64,000 nt of DNA from Polynucleobacter parvulilacunae (GCF_018881715.1 NZ_JACVPW010000002.1:62001-126000); one strand, 5' to 3'; shown: positions 17,043-25,923, counted from the stretch's first letter. The notes: generated by a model from the letters alone, not told the origin. A program made the numbers and translations.

Positions 17043-18125
17043 TTAGGCACTTTCGAACTCAAAAGCCGCCCAATCCCCAAGGCATAAGCTCGCATCGATG
17101 AAAAAGTCGGTGATCGCAGCTTTACTTTGAACCTTGGCCAAAGCGTGGTGATCTGAGAGCCGTTGACGCCAATACCGTGATCCCGCCCTGCCATGCGCTA
17201 GACCCAGAATGCGTCTTGTGAATGCACCGATATAGAAAGGCTTACCCTTAGCTTGGCATTCATCAAACCAGGCATGCACTTGTTTAACAAGCGCAATCTG
17301 AATGCGGTGCCACTCGGTCTCACTAAAAAGGTATCCAGCAGCATCGCCATCGGTATTAATCATGTCATCCCAACCGAGCAACAATGCAGGGAAATGATAT
17401 GCCGCTCTTCCAACCATGAAACCATCAAAGTCATTCCAGTGACCGGAAATTTGTTCATTGGTTTCTAAGCCACCATTTAGCAATACTTTGAGATTTGGAA
17501 ATTGCTTTTGTGCATCCAGCCTCAGTTTTGCAGCTACTTCATAACGCAACGGTGGCTTACTACGATTCTCTTTAGGAGATAAACCTTTGAGTACCGCATT
17601 GCGTGCATGAATAGTCACTTGACTTGCGCCAGCATCAGCAACTGCCAGAATAAAGTTCAATGCAAATTGATAATCGGTTTCAGAATTCGCAGCATCCATC
17701 GAGTCCAAACCTAAACGATGCTTTACCGAGATCGGAATATCTACCGCACTCCTCATTGAGCGGACACACTCAGCCACCAAGTTAGGCTCAGCCATTAAAC
17801 AAGCACCGAAGGCACCACGTTGCACGCGCTCAGAAGGACAACCACAATTGAGATCGATCTCATCGTAGCCCCACTGCTGCGCTAGCTCGGCAGACTTTGC
17901 TAAATCGGAAGGGTCTGATCCACCCAGTTGCAAAACTACTGGATGTTGATCTTGCGAATAATCTAGATTACGCGGAACGTCACCATGCATCAGGGCACCA
18001 GAAGTGACCATCTCTGTATAAAGAACGGCTTCTTTAGTGAGCGTGCGATGAAAAGAACGGCAATGACGATCCGTCCATTCCATCATGGGCGCTACTGCTA
18101 AACGTTTCTTTGGGGTATTGGTCAT
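17043..18125 (-). CDS. dusA: tRNA-dihydrouridine(20/20a) synthase DusA
   Basis: 360 residues, a TIM-barrel FMN enzyme. 'LAVAPMMEWTDRHCRSFHR' at the N-terminus and 'EIDLNCGCPSERVQRGAFGACLM' (catalytic Cys region, shown here as the DusA signature) are diagnostic, as is the phosphate-binding 'VLLNGGL' and 'DGFMVGRAAY'. The enzyme reduces uridine 20/20a in the tRNA D-loop using NADPH through FMN. It is the next gene upstream of tRNA-His on the same strand. Length is slightly above the usual 330-345. Confidence 0.95.
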   Translation of the reverse strand: MTNTPKKRLAVAPMMEWTDRHCRSFHRTLTKEAVLYTEMVTSGALMHGDVPRNLDYSQDQHPVVLQLGGSDPSDLAKSAELAQQWGYDEIDLNCGCPSERVQRGAFGACLMAEPNLVAECVRSMRSAVDIPISVKHRLGLDSMDAANSETDYQFALNFILAVADAGASQVTIHARNAVLKGLSPKENRSKPPLRYEVAAKLRLDAQKQFPNLKVLLNGGLETNEQISGHWNDFDGFMVGRAAYHFPALLLGWDDMINTDGDAAGYLFSETEWHRIQIALVKQVHAWFDECQAKGKPFYIGAFTRRILGLAHGRAGSRYWRQRLSDHHALAKVQSKAAITDFFIDASLCLGDWAAFEFESA

Positions 18126-18214
18126 GAACTTCGGTTAAATAACAATTGACCGTCATTTTAAATGCATAAGGGCAACCGAAGTTACCCTTATAGTAAAACA
18201 AAGAATCTACTTGA

Positions 18215-18481
18215 TTAACGCAATTTAGCGAGCTTAGCCTCTAACTCAACCGCGAGATCCAAAGCCCCCATATAACCAGACTTCAAATGATTCGGTAGAT
18301 CAGGATCACCAACCATTGCACCTAGAGTTTCAACCAAGCTAAAAACCAAACCCTTGGCAGCCCCAGCAGCAATCGTATTGTTTGCTACAGCCTCATCAAT
18401 ATGATTTACAGCATCCAGAAAGTAATCATGTCCTGGGAGCCCATCTGGGCCTAAAGCTTCTTTATTTACTTCTTTAGTCAT
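18215..18481 (-). CDS. Conserved small protein of unknown function
   Basis: 88 residues, acidic, largely helical, without signal or membrane segments. I do not recognise the family. A Shine-Dalgarno (AGGA) lies about eight bases before the ATG, and the gene is 25 bases after the eRF1-like gene, so the two form an operon. Features that could matter are a GPDGLPGHDYF turn near the N-terminus and a run of small residues (AAGAAKG). Confidence 0.65.
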   Translation of the reverse strand: MTKEVNKEALGPDGLPGHDYFLDAVNHIDEAVANNTIAAGAAKGLVFSLVETLGAMVGDPDLPNHLKSGYMGALDLAVELEAKLAKLR

Positions 18482-18506
18482 TTGTGTCGTCCTATGAAAT
18501 CAAGAT

Positions 18507-18890
18507 TTACAGCATCTGATCTACTTTATAGAAAAACTTACGTGCATAGGCAAGAATTTCTTTATCAGTAGGATGATCAACAGTTTCAACGCCAACAATC
18601 TTTTCCGCAATTGCTGCATCATGCTTGTGGGCATGCTTAATGAGTTCTAATTTTGCGGAGCCAGGGCCAAGGATCAAAATTTCTTTGGATTCATTCACAG
18701 CATTAATCACTGAATGCAGGTACTTATGATCTAAAGCTAGCTTGCCACTGCCGACTTCGTTTGCTTTGTGATGCAAATGAGCGTGAGTAGTTTTGCTGCG
18801 AATCACTTCAGCCTCGCTAGCCTCTTGACTCAAAAACATGACGTGAGCTTCTTTATGGTCGATCCAGATTACCGCATGATTTAATGACAT
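18507..18890 (-). CDS. eRF1-domain-like 'translational machinery' protein
   Basis: 127 residues matching the small bacterial family annotated as translational machinery protein, which resembles domain 3 of archaeal/eukaryotic release factor eRF1 and Pelota. Recognisable are 'VIWIDHKEAHV' at the N-terminus, 'ILILGPGSAKLEL' in the middle and 'GVETVDHPTDKEI' near the end, plus a histidine-rich loop ('HAHLHHK'). Precise function is unknown; stress-time ribosome or tRNA binding is a guess based on the fold. A strong AGGAAG ribosome binding site precedes the ATG. It shares an intergenic region containing an FNR-like box with the divergent glutamate-synthase-like gene. Confidence 0.8.
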   Translation of the reverse strand: MSLNHAVIWIDHKEAHVMFLSQEASEAEVIRSKTTHAHLHHKANEVGSGKLALDHKYLHSVINAVNESKEILILGPGSAKLELIKHAHKHDAAIAEKIVGVETVDHPTDKEILAYARKFFYKVDQML

Positions 18891-18960
18891 ATTCTTCCTA
18901 TTATTGATATTGACTACCCTTTGAGAATACTCCTGCCAAGCCGGAGAATCATCAGAGCGC

Positions 18961-18974
18961 TTGATTTAGGTCAA
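18961..18974. promoter_or_regulatory. FNR/CRP-family box
   Basis: TTGATTTAGGTCAA matches the FNR consensus TTGAT-N4-ATCAA at 9 of 10 defined positions. A -10-like TATACT lies at 18999-19004 on the plus strand, which would put the box centre about 42-43 bases before the transcription start, close to the -41.5 of class II FNR promoters. The target would be the FMN-binding glutamate-synthase-like gene at 19030, and possibly the divergent eRF1-like operon. Confidence 0.55.
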
Positions 18975-19029
18975 AATGTTTAATTAGTATTAAATACGTA
19001 TACTGAAATTCATCACATTTAAGCTCACT

Positions 19030-20670
19030 ATGGCCTTCTCACCTAATAAACTCGTCCCTATTAGATATATTCCCTTTGGGCTTTGTATTTTGGGGGCAAC
19101 TACCAGCTTTGTGGCTTTAGAGCTTCATCAACAAGCATTCCGCTTCTTCGTGTTGTTTGGGTTCTTAACGCTAGTGGGAATCTACGATCTTCTCCAAACC
19201 AAAGTAGCCATTCTGAGAAACTACCCAGTGATTGGCCATTTGCGCTTCATGCTGGAATTTATTCGCCCAGAAATTCGGCAATACTTTATTGAGGGTGACA
19301 ATGATGAGACCCCTTTCTCAAAAGAGCAGCGCACCTTAGTATATTCACGCGCCAAAGCAGTTCCGGACCAAATACCCTTTGGCACCAGTCTAGATGTAAT
19401 GGCGCCTGGCTACCAGTGGATGAATCAATCATTTGCCCCTACGCATTTGTCTAGTCATGATTTTCGAATAGAAATTGGCGGTAAAGATTGCAAGCAAAAG
19501 TATTCAGCCAGCATTTTTAATATCTCCGCAATGAGCTTTGGCTCACTGAGTGCAAATGCCATCATGGCATTAAATCTTGGCGCTAAAAAAGGTGGCTTTG
19601 CCCATGACACTGGCGAAGGCTCGATCTCGCAATACCATCGCGTCCATGGTGGCGACCTCATCTGGGAAATTGGCTCTGGCTATTTTGGTTGCCGCAATCC
19701 AGATGGCAGCTTTAATCCAGAAAAATATACTGAGAATGCCTTAGATCCTCAGGTCAAAATGATCGAGATCAAGCTAAGCCAAGGGGCTAAGCCTGGCCAT
19801 GGCGGCATTCTGCCTGGCTCGAAGGTAACCGCCGAGATCGCCGCAGCACGTGGTGTTAAGGAAGGTGAAGCTTGTATCTCTCCCGCTTCTCATAGCGCCT
19901 TCTCTACCCCGCTTGAACTCATTCACTTTGTAAAAAAATTGCGTGATCTTTCTGGCGGCAAGCCGGTTGGTTTTAAGTTCTGCGTAGGCCACCCATGGGA
20001 ATGGTTTGGCATAGTTAAAGCAATGTTAGAGACCGGTATTCATCCCGACTTTATCGTGGTGGATGGCTCTGAAGGTGGCACTGGTGCATCACCAGTAGAG
20101 TTCACTAATCATGTGGGGACTCCACTTCAAGAAGGTCTTCGCCTAGTTCATAACACCCTGATGGGCGCAAATTTACGAGATCAAATCAAGATTGGTTGTG
20201 CAGGGAAAATTATTAGCGCTTTTGATATGGCTGTGGCTTTTGCATTAGGTGCCGATTGGTGCAATAGTGCTCGCGGCTTCATGTTCTCTGTTGGCTGTAT
20301 TCAAGCTCAGGTTTGCAATACAGGCAACTGTCCTACAGGCGTCACCACACAGGATCCATTGCGTCAGAAAGCCTTAGTTGTCCCCAATAAAGCTGAGCGT
20401 GTATACAACTTCCATAATGAAACGCTTAAGACTCTTAAAGAACTGGTGGAAGCCGCTGGATTACATCATCCCGGTGAGATTGATGCCCCTCACATCATTC
20501 GACGCATAAACAAGCATGAAGTCCGCCTTTTATCTTTCCTGCTGCCTGAGATGCCTGCTGGGCTGCTGCTCAATGCAGAGCATATTGATCCAAGCCTGAA
20601 CTTACCCAGAGTATTTGAGCTGTATTGGCACCGATCCCAGGCCCAAAGCTTCAGCGCACTAAAAAGCTAA
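19030..20670 (+). CDS. FMN-binding glutamate synthase family protein
   Basis: 546 residues. Two hydrophobic segments lie in the first 60 residues, so the protein is probably membrane-attached. The rest resembles the FMN/iron-sulfur synthase domain of the glutamate synthase large subunit: 'ISAMSFGSLS', 'GAKPGHGG', the 'VDGSEGGTGASP' loop (FMN and 2-oxoglutarate region), and the cysteine cluster 'CNTGNCPTGVTTQ' typical of the 3Fe-4S centre. It lacks the amidotransferase domain, so ammonia or an unknown substrate replaces glutamine. True activity of these stand-alone proteins is not settled. An FNR-like box and TATACT motif precede it. Confidence 0.9.
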   Translation: MAFSPNKLVPIRYIPFGLCILGATTSFVALELHQQAFRFFVLFGFLTLVGIYDLLQTKVAILRNYPVIGHLRFMLEFIRPEIRQYFIEGDNDETPFSKEQRTLVYSRAKAVPDQIPFGTSLDVMAPGYQWMNQSFAPTHLSSHDFRIEIGGKDCKQKYSASIFNISAMSFGSLSANAIMALNLGAKKGGFAHDTGEGSISQYHRVHGGDLIWEIGSGYFGCRNPDGSFNPEKYTENALDPQVKMIEIKLSQGAKPGHGGILPGSKVTAEIAAARGVKEGEACISPASHSAFSTPLELIHFVKKLRDLSGGKPVGFKFCVGHPWEWFGIVKAMLETGIHPDFIVVDGSEGGTGASPVEFTNHVGTPLQEGLRLVHNTLMGANLRDQIKIGCAGKIISAFDMAVAFALGADWCNSARGFMFSVGCIQAQVCNTGNCPTGVTTQDPLRQKALVVPNKAERVYNFHNETLKTLKELVEAAGLHHPGEIDAPHIIRRINKHEVRLLSFLLPEMPAGLLLNAEHIDPSLNLPRVFELYWHRSQAQSFSALKS

Positions 20671-20697
20671 GCCCGAAAAGCACCTCAACAAAAAAGT

Positions 20698-21534
20698 TTA
20701 CTGAGAACTTCTCAGTTCGGTTTTATGGCGATACATCTCTAGATCCACTTGATGCAGTATCTCTGATACGGACTTAGGAGCATCAATATAAGTTGCCATG
20801 CCGATGCTTAAGGTAACCGGATAGCCCGAGTCTTTCATTACCTGATTCACTGTAGTCACAATATCACCGCACAACTGTTTCATCTGCGCTTCATTTGTTT
20901 TTGGGGAAACTACTAGAAACTCATCCCCACCCAATCGAAAAAATGTGGACTCAGTAGATGAAAACCTCATCATGGTGTGTGCAATTTTCGTCAGAACCTG
21001 ATCACCGACCAAATGCCCTTGAACATCATTTACTTTCTTAAAGTCATTTACATCAATTAGCGCCACAGAAAATATTTCTCGAGACTCTTCAAGTTTTGCA
21101 ATGGCCTGCTCTATCAGAATTCGTGCCCAGCGCCTATTCCATAAGCCTGTTAATGAATCCGTATTTGCCAACAGATTTACACGCAACTGACTTCGCCTGA
21201 GTGACCTGGCAAGCCAAATGATTAATAAGGTTGCCAGAAAACGTACAAGCAAATTAAGCACCTCTATCTTTGCTTGGTAGAGGATAAAATAATCCTCCCT
21301 AAGGAGAAAATAATTTTCGAATAAGGTTGCAATAAGCAGGGCTGCAATAACAACCTTCATTGACTTGGCATTTAATGCAATGATTGCCGCAGGAAATAAG
21401 TAGAGCAAAACAAATCGGTAATCATCAGGCGAGAGGATATCGATCAACAAAATCAAAAATAACAAGGCAAACCCAAGCTGCACTGCTATTTTTGGCTTGA
21501 TACCAAAGAGACTATCTATTCCATTCATCAGCAT
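20698..21534 (-). CDS. Membrane GGDEF diguanylate cyclase without I-site
   Basis: 278 residues from the ATG at 21534, which overlaps the upstream stop as TGATG; a GTG one codon earlier is also possible. About four hydrophobic segments fill residues 14-110 and a GGDEF domain follows. The motif 'RLGGDEF' is intact, as is 'LIDVNDFKKVND'. The position five residues before GGDEF reads STES instead of RxxD, so feedback inhibition at the usual I-site should be absent. It is coupled to a short upstream gene of unknown function and lies outside the bcs operon. Confidence 0.9.
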   Translation of the reverse strand: MLMNGIDSLFGIKPKIAVQLGFALLFLILLIDILSPDDYRFVLLYLFPAAIIALNAKSMKVVIAALLIATLFENYFLLREDYFILYQAKIEVLNLLVRFLATLLIIWLARSLRRSQLRVNLLANTDSLTGLWNRRWARILIEQAIAKLEESREIFSVALIDVNDFKKVNDVQGHLVGDQVLTKIAHTMMRFSSTESTFFRLGGDEFLVVSPKTNEAQMKQLCGDIVTTVNQVMKDSGYPVTLSIGMATYIDAPKSVSEILHQVDLEMYRHKTELRSSQ

Positions 21535-21860
21535 CACTCCCTATCAACCCAAGTCAGAGAGTTTGCAGCCGCGGGTGTTAAGCGATATATAAAGGTGGCG
21601 CGCGGACTCACCATAAATCCATTGAGATCATAAAGAAACGATCTTTTGCGTGCCGCTAAATTATGCTTAACCAGTTTGTTAAAGTCTCGACTTAATTGTG
21701 GACAGCGTGGATATTCGTTGGAGCGGTAAAGGACTTTTGCACCAGTAGCTTTTGCATACTCCACAATTAGATCAGGACTGCACTCTTCCAAGCCGGCTGG
21801 CTGGTGCCTTAAGCGATTTAATAGCCAGCGGTAACGAGGTTTGGACAACATGGGTTGCAT
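21534..21860 (-). CDS. Small basic protein of unknown function
   Basis: 108 residues, rich in Arg and Lys, no signal peptide, no recognised family. It overlaps the following GGDEF gene and so is probably co-translated. An inverted repeat TTAGCC-TAAG-GGCTAA (21862-21877) ends one base before the ATG and no Shine-Dalgarno is visible. An alternative ATG is at 21851. Function cannot be assigned. Confidence 0.55.
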   Translation of the reverse strand: MQPMLSKPRYRWLLNRLRHQPAGLEECSPDLIVEYAKATGAKVLYRSNEYPRCPQLSRDFNKLVKHNLAARKRSFLYDLNGFMVSPRATFIYRLTPAAANSLTWVDRE

Positions 21861-21950
21861 GTTAGCCTAAGGGCTAATACTTTACTAGTTTTTATACCTA
21901 TATTTGGTGCAAACCGCATTTTTTAGCTATAAATTCAAGGGCCTAAAGAA

Positions 21951-22847
21951 CTAAAGCGTTAGTTCTTGACGGCTATTGAAGACTCTTTTTACCCCATCCA
22001 AAGGATCAATAAAAGCAACTTCCTTTGCCAGCAGCTGTAAAGGCTTAGAGAAGTCTAGGTCATATTCTTGGTAAGGCGTAAGAACGGGATAGATCTGGTC
22101 GTGCTTAATCGGGATGCTTAGGGCATTGAGATGACAACGCAGTTGATGCTTCTTCCCGCTACCTGGAGTCAGTCTGTATTTAGCCCACGGCTGTTTTGTT
22201 TCTATGAGCTCTATCAAGGTATCTGAGTTTGGTTCTCCTGCAACTTCTTGCATTTGTAAGAAGTGCTCAGACTCTTCTATGCGGCTTAGATAAGTCATTG
22301 GCAGCTGCTTAGCTAACTCCTCAGAGTATGGCGCAATAGCTTCATATACTTTTTTCACCATCCTATCTCTGAAGAGATTTTGATATTGTGCGCGCTCATT
22401 GGGGTTTACTGAAAAGATCACTAAACCTGCGGTATCTCGATCTATGCGATGAATGGGACTGAGTGTTTGAATGTCTGTTTTTTTCTTGAGTCGATTGAGC
22501 AAGGTTTGATGGAGATAAAGCCCGCTTGGTGTTACTGGCAAGAAATGAGGTTTATCGGCTACCAGGATATGTTCATCCTGATACAGAATCTGCTCTTCAA
22601 ATGGAATCTCTGGCTCACGGGCCAGACGCCTGAAGTACAACAGATGAGTATTGGGCAGGTAAGGACTCTTTGCACTCAAGGCCTGACCGTCTTGATCAAG
22701 GATAAGGCCCTCTGTAAAACGCTGCTCCCACTCATCTCCTGGAATGTGGGGGAACTGCGCAATAAAGAATTGGAGCAAGTTCGGATGAGTTTGATCAGCG
22801 GGTAAATACACCCGCGATGCTGAGACCCCTTCTGAATTAACGCGCAT
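21951..22847 (-). CDS. RluA-family RNA pseudouridine synthase
   Basis: 298 residues. The catalytic motif 'HRIDRDTAGLVIF' has the essential Asp (canonical HRLDxxTSG). 'ILVADKPHFLPVTP' and 'HQLRCHLNALSIPI' also fit the RluA fold. The N-terminal 75 residues lack a clear S4 domain signature but have the 'LLQFF...GLILDQDGQAL' pattern of a short S4-like region. Target could be tRNA or rRNA (RluA/RluC/RluD/TruC group); the sequence alone does not decide which. Confidence 0.88.
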   Translation of the reverse strand: MRVNSEGVSASRVYLPADQTHPNLLQFFIAQFPHIPGDEWEQRFTEGLILDQDGQALSAKSPYLPNTHLLYFRRLAREPEIPFEEQILYQDEHILVADKPHFLPVTPSGLYLHQTLLNRLKKKTDIQTLSPIHRIDRDTAGLVIFSVNPNERAQYQNLFRDRMVKKVYEAIAPYSEELAKQLPMTYLSRIEESEHFLQMQEVAGEPNSDTLIELIETKQPWAKYRLTPGSGKKHQLRCHLNALSIPIKHDQIYPVLTPYQEYDLDFSKPLQLLAKEVAFIDPLDGVKRVFNSRQELTL

Positions 22848-22938
22848 AAAGCTCCATTACCCAATGCCTAGAGCTAGCTATTTTAAATGACTCCCTGCGC
22901 TATTGATTGCGTAAATAACGACAAAACTGAGTCGCCTC

Positions 22939-23154
22939 CTAAGCTGAAATCAAGATATCACCTAACTCCATGTTGTCCCACCAGATAAAGGGCAATAGAT
23001 AGACGGGCTCATCAGCATCCTGAAGAATCTCTAGCGCCCCATCGTTGGTATTGTTAGCTTCGTACTTTCCGGGCTTTAGAGGTCTACAACCATTATCCGT
23101 GCCATCATTACGACGCATTCTGGCAACGATATTGCGAGTGATATAGACGACCAT
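22939..23154 (-). CDS. Small protein of unknown function downstream of phaZ
   Basis: 71 residues with no recognised domain; the aromatic 'LLPFIWWDNMEL' segment near the C-terminus is its most distinctive part. A strong ribosome binding site (run of six G in GGGGGG, about four bases from the ATG) and a 13-base distance from the phaZ stop support it as a real last gene of the operon. Confidence 0.6.
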   Translation of the reverse strand: MVVYITRNIVARMRRNDGTDNGCRPLKPGKYEANNTNDGALEILQDADEPVYLLPFIWWDNMELGDILISA

Positions 23155-23167
23155 ATTTCCCCCCTGA

Positions 23168-24385
23168 TTAAAGTGCTGACTGAATGTGGTTACGAACTAC
23201 TGGATAAATCTGGCTTTCCCAGCGCTTGCCATTAAATACCCCGTAATGGCCGACACCCGCTTGGAGATGATGCGACTTCCTGTATCCAGGTAAGCCAGAA
23301 CAGAGATCTTGCGCCGCTAAAGTTTGTCCAATGCCACAGATATCATCTCGCTCCCCTTCCACCGTGAGCAGAAATGTTTTCTTAATCAGCTTTGGATTCA
23401 CCAATCTACCTTGGTATGTCAAAGTTCCATTAGCTAGATCGCGATCCATAAATACTTTTTTAATGGTTTCTAAATAGAAAGGTCCCGACAAATCCATGAT
23501 TGCAAAATACTCTTCGTAAAAATCATGAATGACATCCGCTTTATCATCCTCACCATTAACGCGATACTCATACAGCTTTCTGAAGGACTCTGCGTGGCGA
23601 TCAGGATTCATACTCATAAATGCCATGAGCTGTAAGAAACCTGGATAGACTTTACGACCAGCGCCATTGAACTGATTGGGTATAACGCCGATGAGCTTTT
23701 CTTCAAACCAACACATGGGTTTACTGGTGGCTAATTCATTGACCTTTGTTGGGCTTTGACTGACATCAATCGGCCCAGCCATCAAGGTCAAGCTTGCCGG
23801 TACATAGGGACTCTTGTCTTCTGACATGATGGCCGTAGCTGCCAAGCAGGCTACTGTTGGCTGACATACCGCCATCAGGTGGGTTTGAGGTCCAATCACT
23901 TGCAAGAAGTTAATGATGTGCTCGACATAAGCATCAAAGTCAAAGTCACCACAACTTAATGGAATATCGCGAATGTTCAACCAATCGGTTACATAAACTT
24001 CATGATCAGTTAGAAGCGTCTTAATGGTTCCCGCTAACAAAGTAGCAAAGTGTCCTGACATTGGAGCAACTAAGAGAATCTTAGGTTGACCAGAAATATT
24101 GGGCTTTGAAAATCGAATCAAGTTACAAAAATGCGTTGAGTAAATGAGCTCCTCTGCAACAGGGTGCTCCACCCCAAACGAATCAATGATGGATTGAATT
24201 TTAAAATCAGGTCTTGTATGCGTAAATCCAAGCAAAGAAATTTGCTCATAGTGCGCAGCCAATCGCTGCATGGGGTTTAGGGAAAAGTTTCCAAACCAAT
24301 TAGTAGAGACGCGCTCTGATGCTTTTGCAAACATACGAACGGGGTTATGCAAATTAGCAAAGGTTTGATAAGCTTTGTACATCAT
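23168..24385 (-). CDS. phaZ: Intracellular polyhydroxyalkanoate depolymerase
   Basis: 405 residues, an alpha/beta-hydrolase of the intracellular PhaZ family. The nucleophile elbow reads 'AVCQPTV' with Cys at 174, matching the cysteine nucleophile of Cupriavidus-type PhaZ rather than the serine of ordinary lipases. 'LLVAPMSGHFATLL' gives the oxyanion region and 'HHLQAGVGHYGVFNGKRW' contains the catalytic His. It breaks down stored polyhydroxybutyrate granules. Its start overlaps the upstream gene by four bases. No PHA synthase is in this window. Confidence 0.93.
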   Translation of the reverse strand: MMYKAYQTFANLHNPVRMFAKASERVSTNWFGNFSLNPMQRLAAHYEQISLLGFTHTRPDFKIQSIIDSFGVEHPVAEELIYSTHFCNLIRFSKPNISGQPKILLVAPMSGHFATLLAGTIKTLLTDHEVYVTDWLNIRDIPLSCGDFDFDAYVEHIINFLQVIGPQTHLMAVCQPTVACLAATAIMSEDKSPYVPASLTLMAGPIDVSQSPTKVNELATSKPMCWFEEKLIGVIPNQFNGAGRKVYPGFLQLMAFMSMNPDRHAESFRKLYEYRVNGEDDKADVIHDFYEEYFAIMDLSGPFYLETIKKVFMDRDLANGTLTYQGRLVNPKLIKKTFLLTVEGERDDICGIGQTLAAQDLCSGLPGYRKSHHLQAGVGHYGVFNGKRWESQIYPVVRNHIQSAL

Positions 24386-24720
24386 CTATGGGCACCGCTT
24401 TCTATATGACGCAATGCTCGTTCGGTAGTTTTGAGCGCAGGGTCAAATACCCTACTCAAAGACACATCATTGGCAATAATGGCTGCAGTTTGTGCTGCAC
24501 GTGCTGCAACGATGGATAAATTCACGAAACCAGCAACATTAAAAGTTTTGAGAAGGTCGGGCAACTCTTGGTTGTCTGAAGCAACTTCGCCAGCCTCTAT
24601 CTTTTGAAAAAGCTCACGGTAGTAACTCTTCATGCCATCGAGCTCCTCAGCAATTGTCATAATCCGCTGAAACAAGACCGCAAAGTCTGATGCCAGCGCA
24701 TTGTTTTTGACTACTTCCAT
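24382..24720 (-). CDS. Helical protein of unknown function in phaZ operon
   Basis: 112 residues, mostly helical, no signal or membrane segment. It overlaps the cupin gene by ten bases and phaZ by four, so all are made together. The alanine-rich central helix ('IVAARAAQTAAIIA') would suit a granule-associated or partner protein of PhaZ, but I do not recognise a phasin signature and do not assign that function. Confidence 0.65.
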   Translation of the reverse strand: MEVVKNNALASDFAVLFQRIMTIAEELDGMKSYYRELFQKIEAGEVASDNQELPDLLKTFNVAGFVNLSIVAARAAQTAAIIANDVSLSRVFDPALKTTERALRHIESGAHR

Positions 24721-25148
24721 GGAGTTACCCCTGGGACCTCGGCTGGAGCAACAGAAACTGGGATAGTGCCAAAGTCCGCAGGGCCCACTATCTCGAGATA
24801 TTCCATGTCGGGTGAATAGTCGAAGAGGAAATGGGTGATGCCCGGCATTTGATGAACAACATCACCCGCCTCAACCAAGGTAGCCTTATCTTCATACATA
24901 AACTTAGCCCAACCTTTAGTCATAATGACAATCTGGAACTCTGCTACGTGATAGTGCCAGCCGGTACCATTCTCTGGGGGTTTATTGGCCTTCACGAGAT
25001 GGGCAATGACCTTACCTTTGGTTGCCTTGGCGACACCCAAATCTTTATAGAGAAAAAAATCCCTGAGGCCGCCTGGTAAAAACTGAGTATCGGCAGGTTT
25101 TACATGAGAAAACTCGGTATCACTTTTAAATTTTACGGGTGCGTTCAT
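24711..25148 (-). CDS. Cupin-domain protein
   Basis: 145 residues forming a single cupin barrel: 'GTGWHYHVAEFQIVIMTKG' gives cupin motif 1 with a histidine pair, and 'GDVVHQMPGITHFLF' gives motif 2 with a further histidine. It should bind a divalent metal. Substrate unknown. It starts two bases after the GST stop and overlaps the next gene. Confidence 0.85.
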   Translation of the reverse strand: MNAPVKFKSDTEFSHVKPADTQFLPGGLRDFFLYKDLGVAKATKGKVIAHLVKANKPPENGTGWHYHVAEFQIVIMTKGWAKFMYEDKATLVEAGDVVHQMPGITHFLFDYSPDMEYLEIVGPADFGTIPVSVAPAEVPGVTPWK

Positions 25149-25150
25149 TT

Positions 25151-25810
25151 TTAAAACTCCACTTCAAGTTCTTCAATGTCATCGGGTTCTTCGAGGGCGC
25201 CCATCACCCATTCCTTCATCTCAGGCATCGCCATGATGTGCGCGCAGTAATCCCTGCTCGCCTTGTCAAGCTCTACGTGATACGTCAAGAATCTTGTTAC
25301 CACTGGCGCAAACATGGCGTCAGCTAATGTGGGCTCCTTGCCAAATAAGAAAGGTCCACCGTATGTTGTTAAGCAGTCCTGCCAGATGACTAGAACGCGA
25401 TTTATATCAATTTGCGCTTTTGACCACACCTTGAATGACTCAAACTTTGCTTTGACATTCATGGGCAAAGATGCGCGCAAGGCAGAGAAGCCGGAATGCA
25501 TCTCGCCACAGATAGACCGACAATGCGCTCTTGCTACCGGATCCTTGGGTAATAAATGGGCTTTAGGATTTAATTCATTCAGATACTCGCCGATGGCCAT
25601 GGTATCCCACACTTTGCAGCCGTCATGATCTAAACGAGGAACCAGAATGGAAGGTGACAAGAGTAGGAGCTCTGCCCGGCTATCCACATCATCCGGATGA
25701 ACCTGCACTTCCTGAAAAGGTAGGCCAGAAAGCTTCAGCATCAGCCAACCGCGCAATGACCATGAAGAGTAATTTTTGCTACTAATCGTCAAGGTAGTTT
25801 GCTTAGGCAT
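25151..25810 (-). CDS. Glutathione S-transferase family protein
   Basis: 219 residues from the ATG at 25810, preferred to a TTG at 25822 because GAAAG lies in ribosome-binding position. The N-terminal thioredoxin-like part has 'ISSKNYSSWSLRGWLML' (catalytic Ser region), the cis-Pro segment 'ILVPRLDHDGCKVWDTMAIGEYL' and the ES/DT-type glutathione contact. A helical C-terminal domain follows. The first gene of the five-gene phaZ operon; substrate not predictable. Confidence 0.9.
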   Translation of the reverse strand: MPKQTTLTISSKNYSSWSLRGWLMLKLSGLPFQEVQVHPDDVDSRAELLLLSPSILVPRLDHDGCKVWDTMAIGEYLNELNPKAHLLPKDPVARAHCRSICGEMHSGFSALRASLPMNVKAKFESFKVWSKAQIDINRVLVIWQDCLTTYGGPFLFGKEPTLADAMFAPVVTRFLTYHVELDKASRDYCAHIMAMPEMKEWVMGALEEPDDIEELEVEF

Positions 25811-25923
25811 AAGAACTTTCAAATGAGGTACAACTACAACTTATTCCCCCTGAAATAAGGATTGGTAGCTAAATGCCCTGTTTCTGACGGGTTTTACCCA
25901 AATCCGGGCATGCTTGGCTTTTA

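Noticed and set aside
21862..21877. TTAGCC-TAAG-GGCTAA inverted repeat as terminator of the RluA-family gene
   Set aside because: No T-run follows on the minus strand and it touches the next start codon, so termination is not supported.
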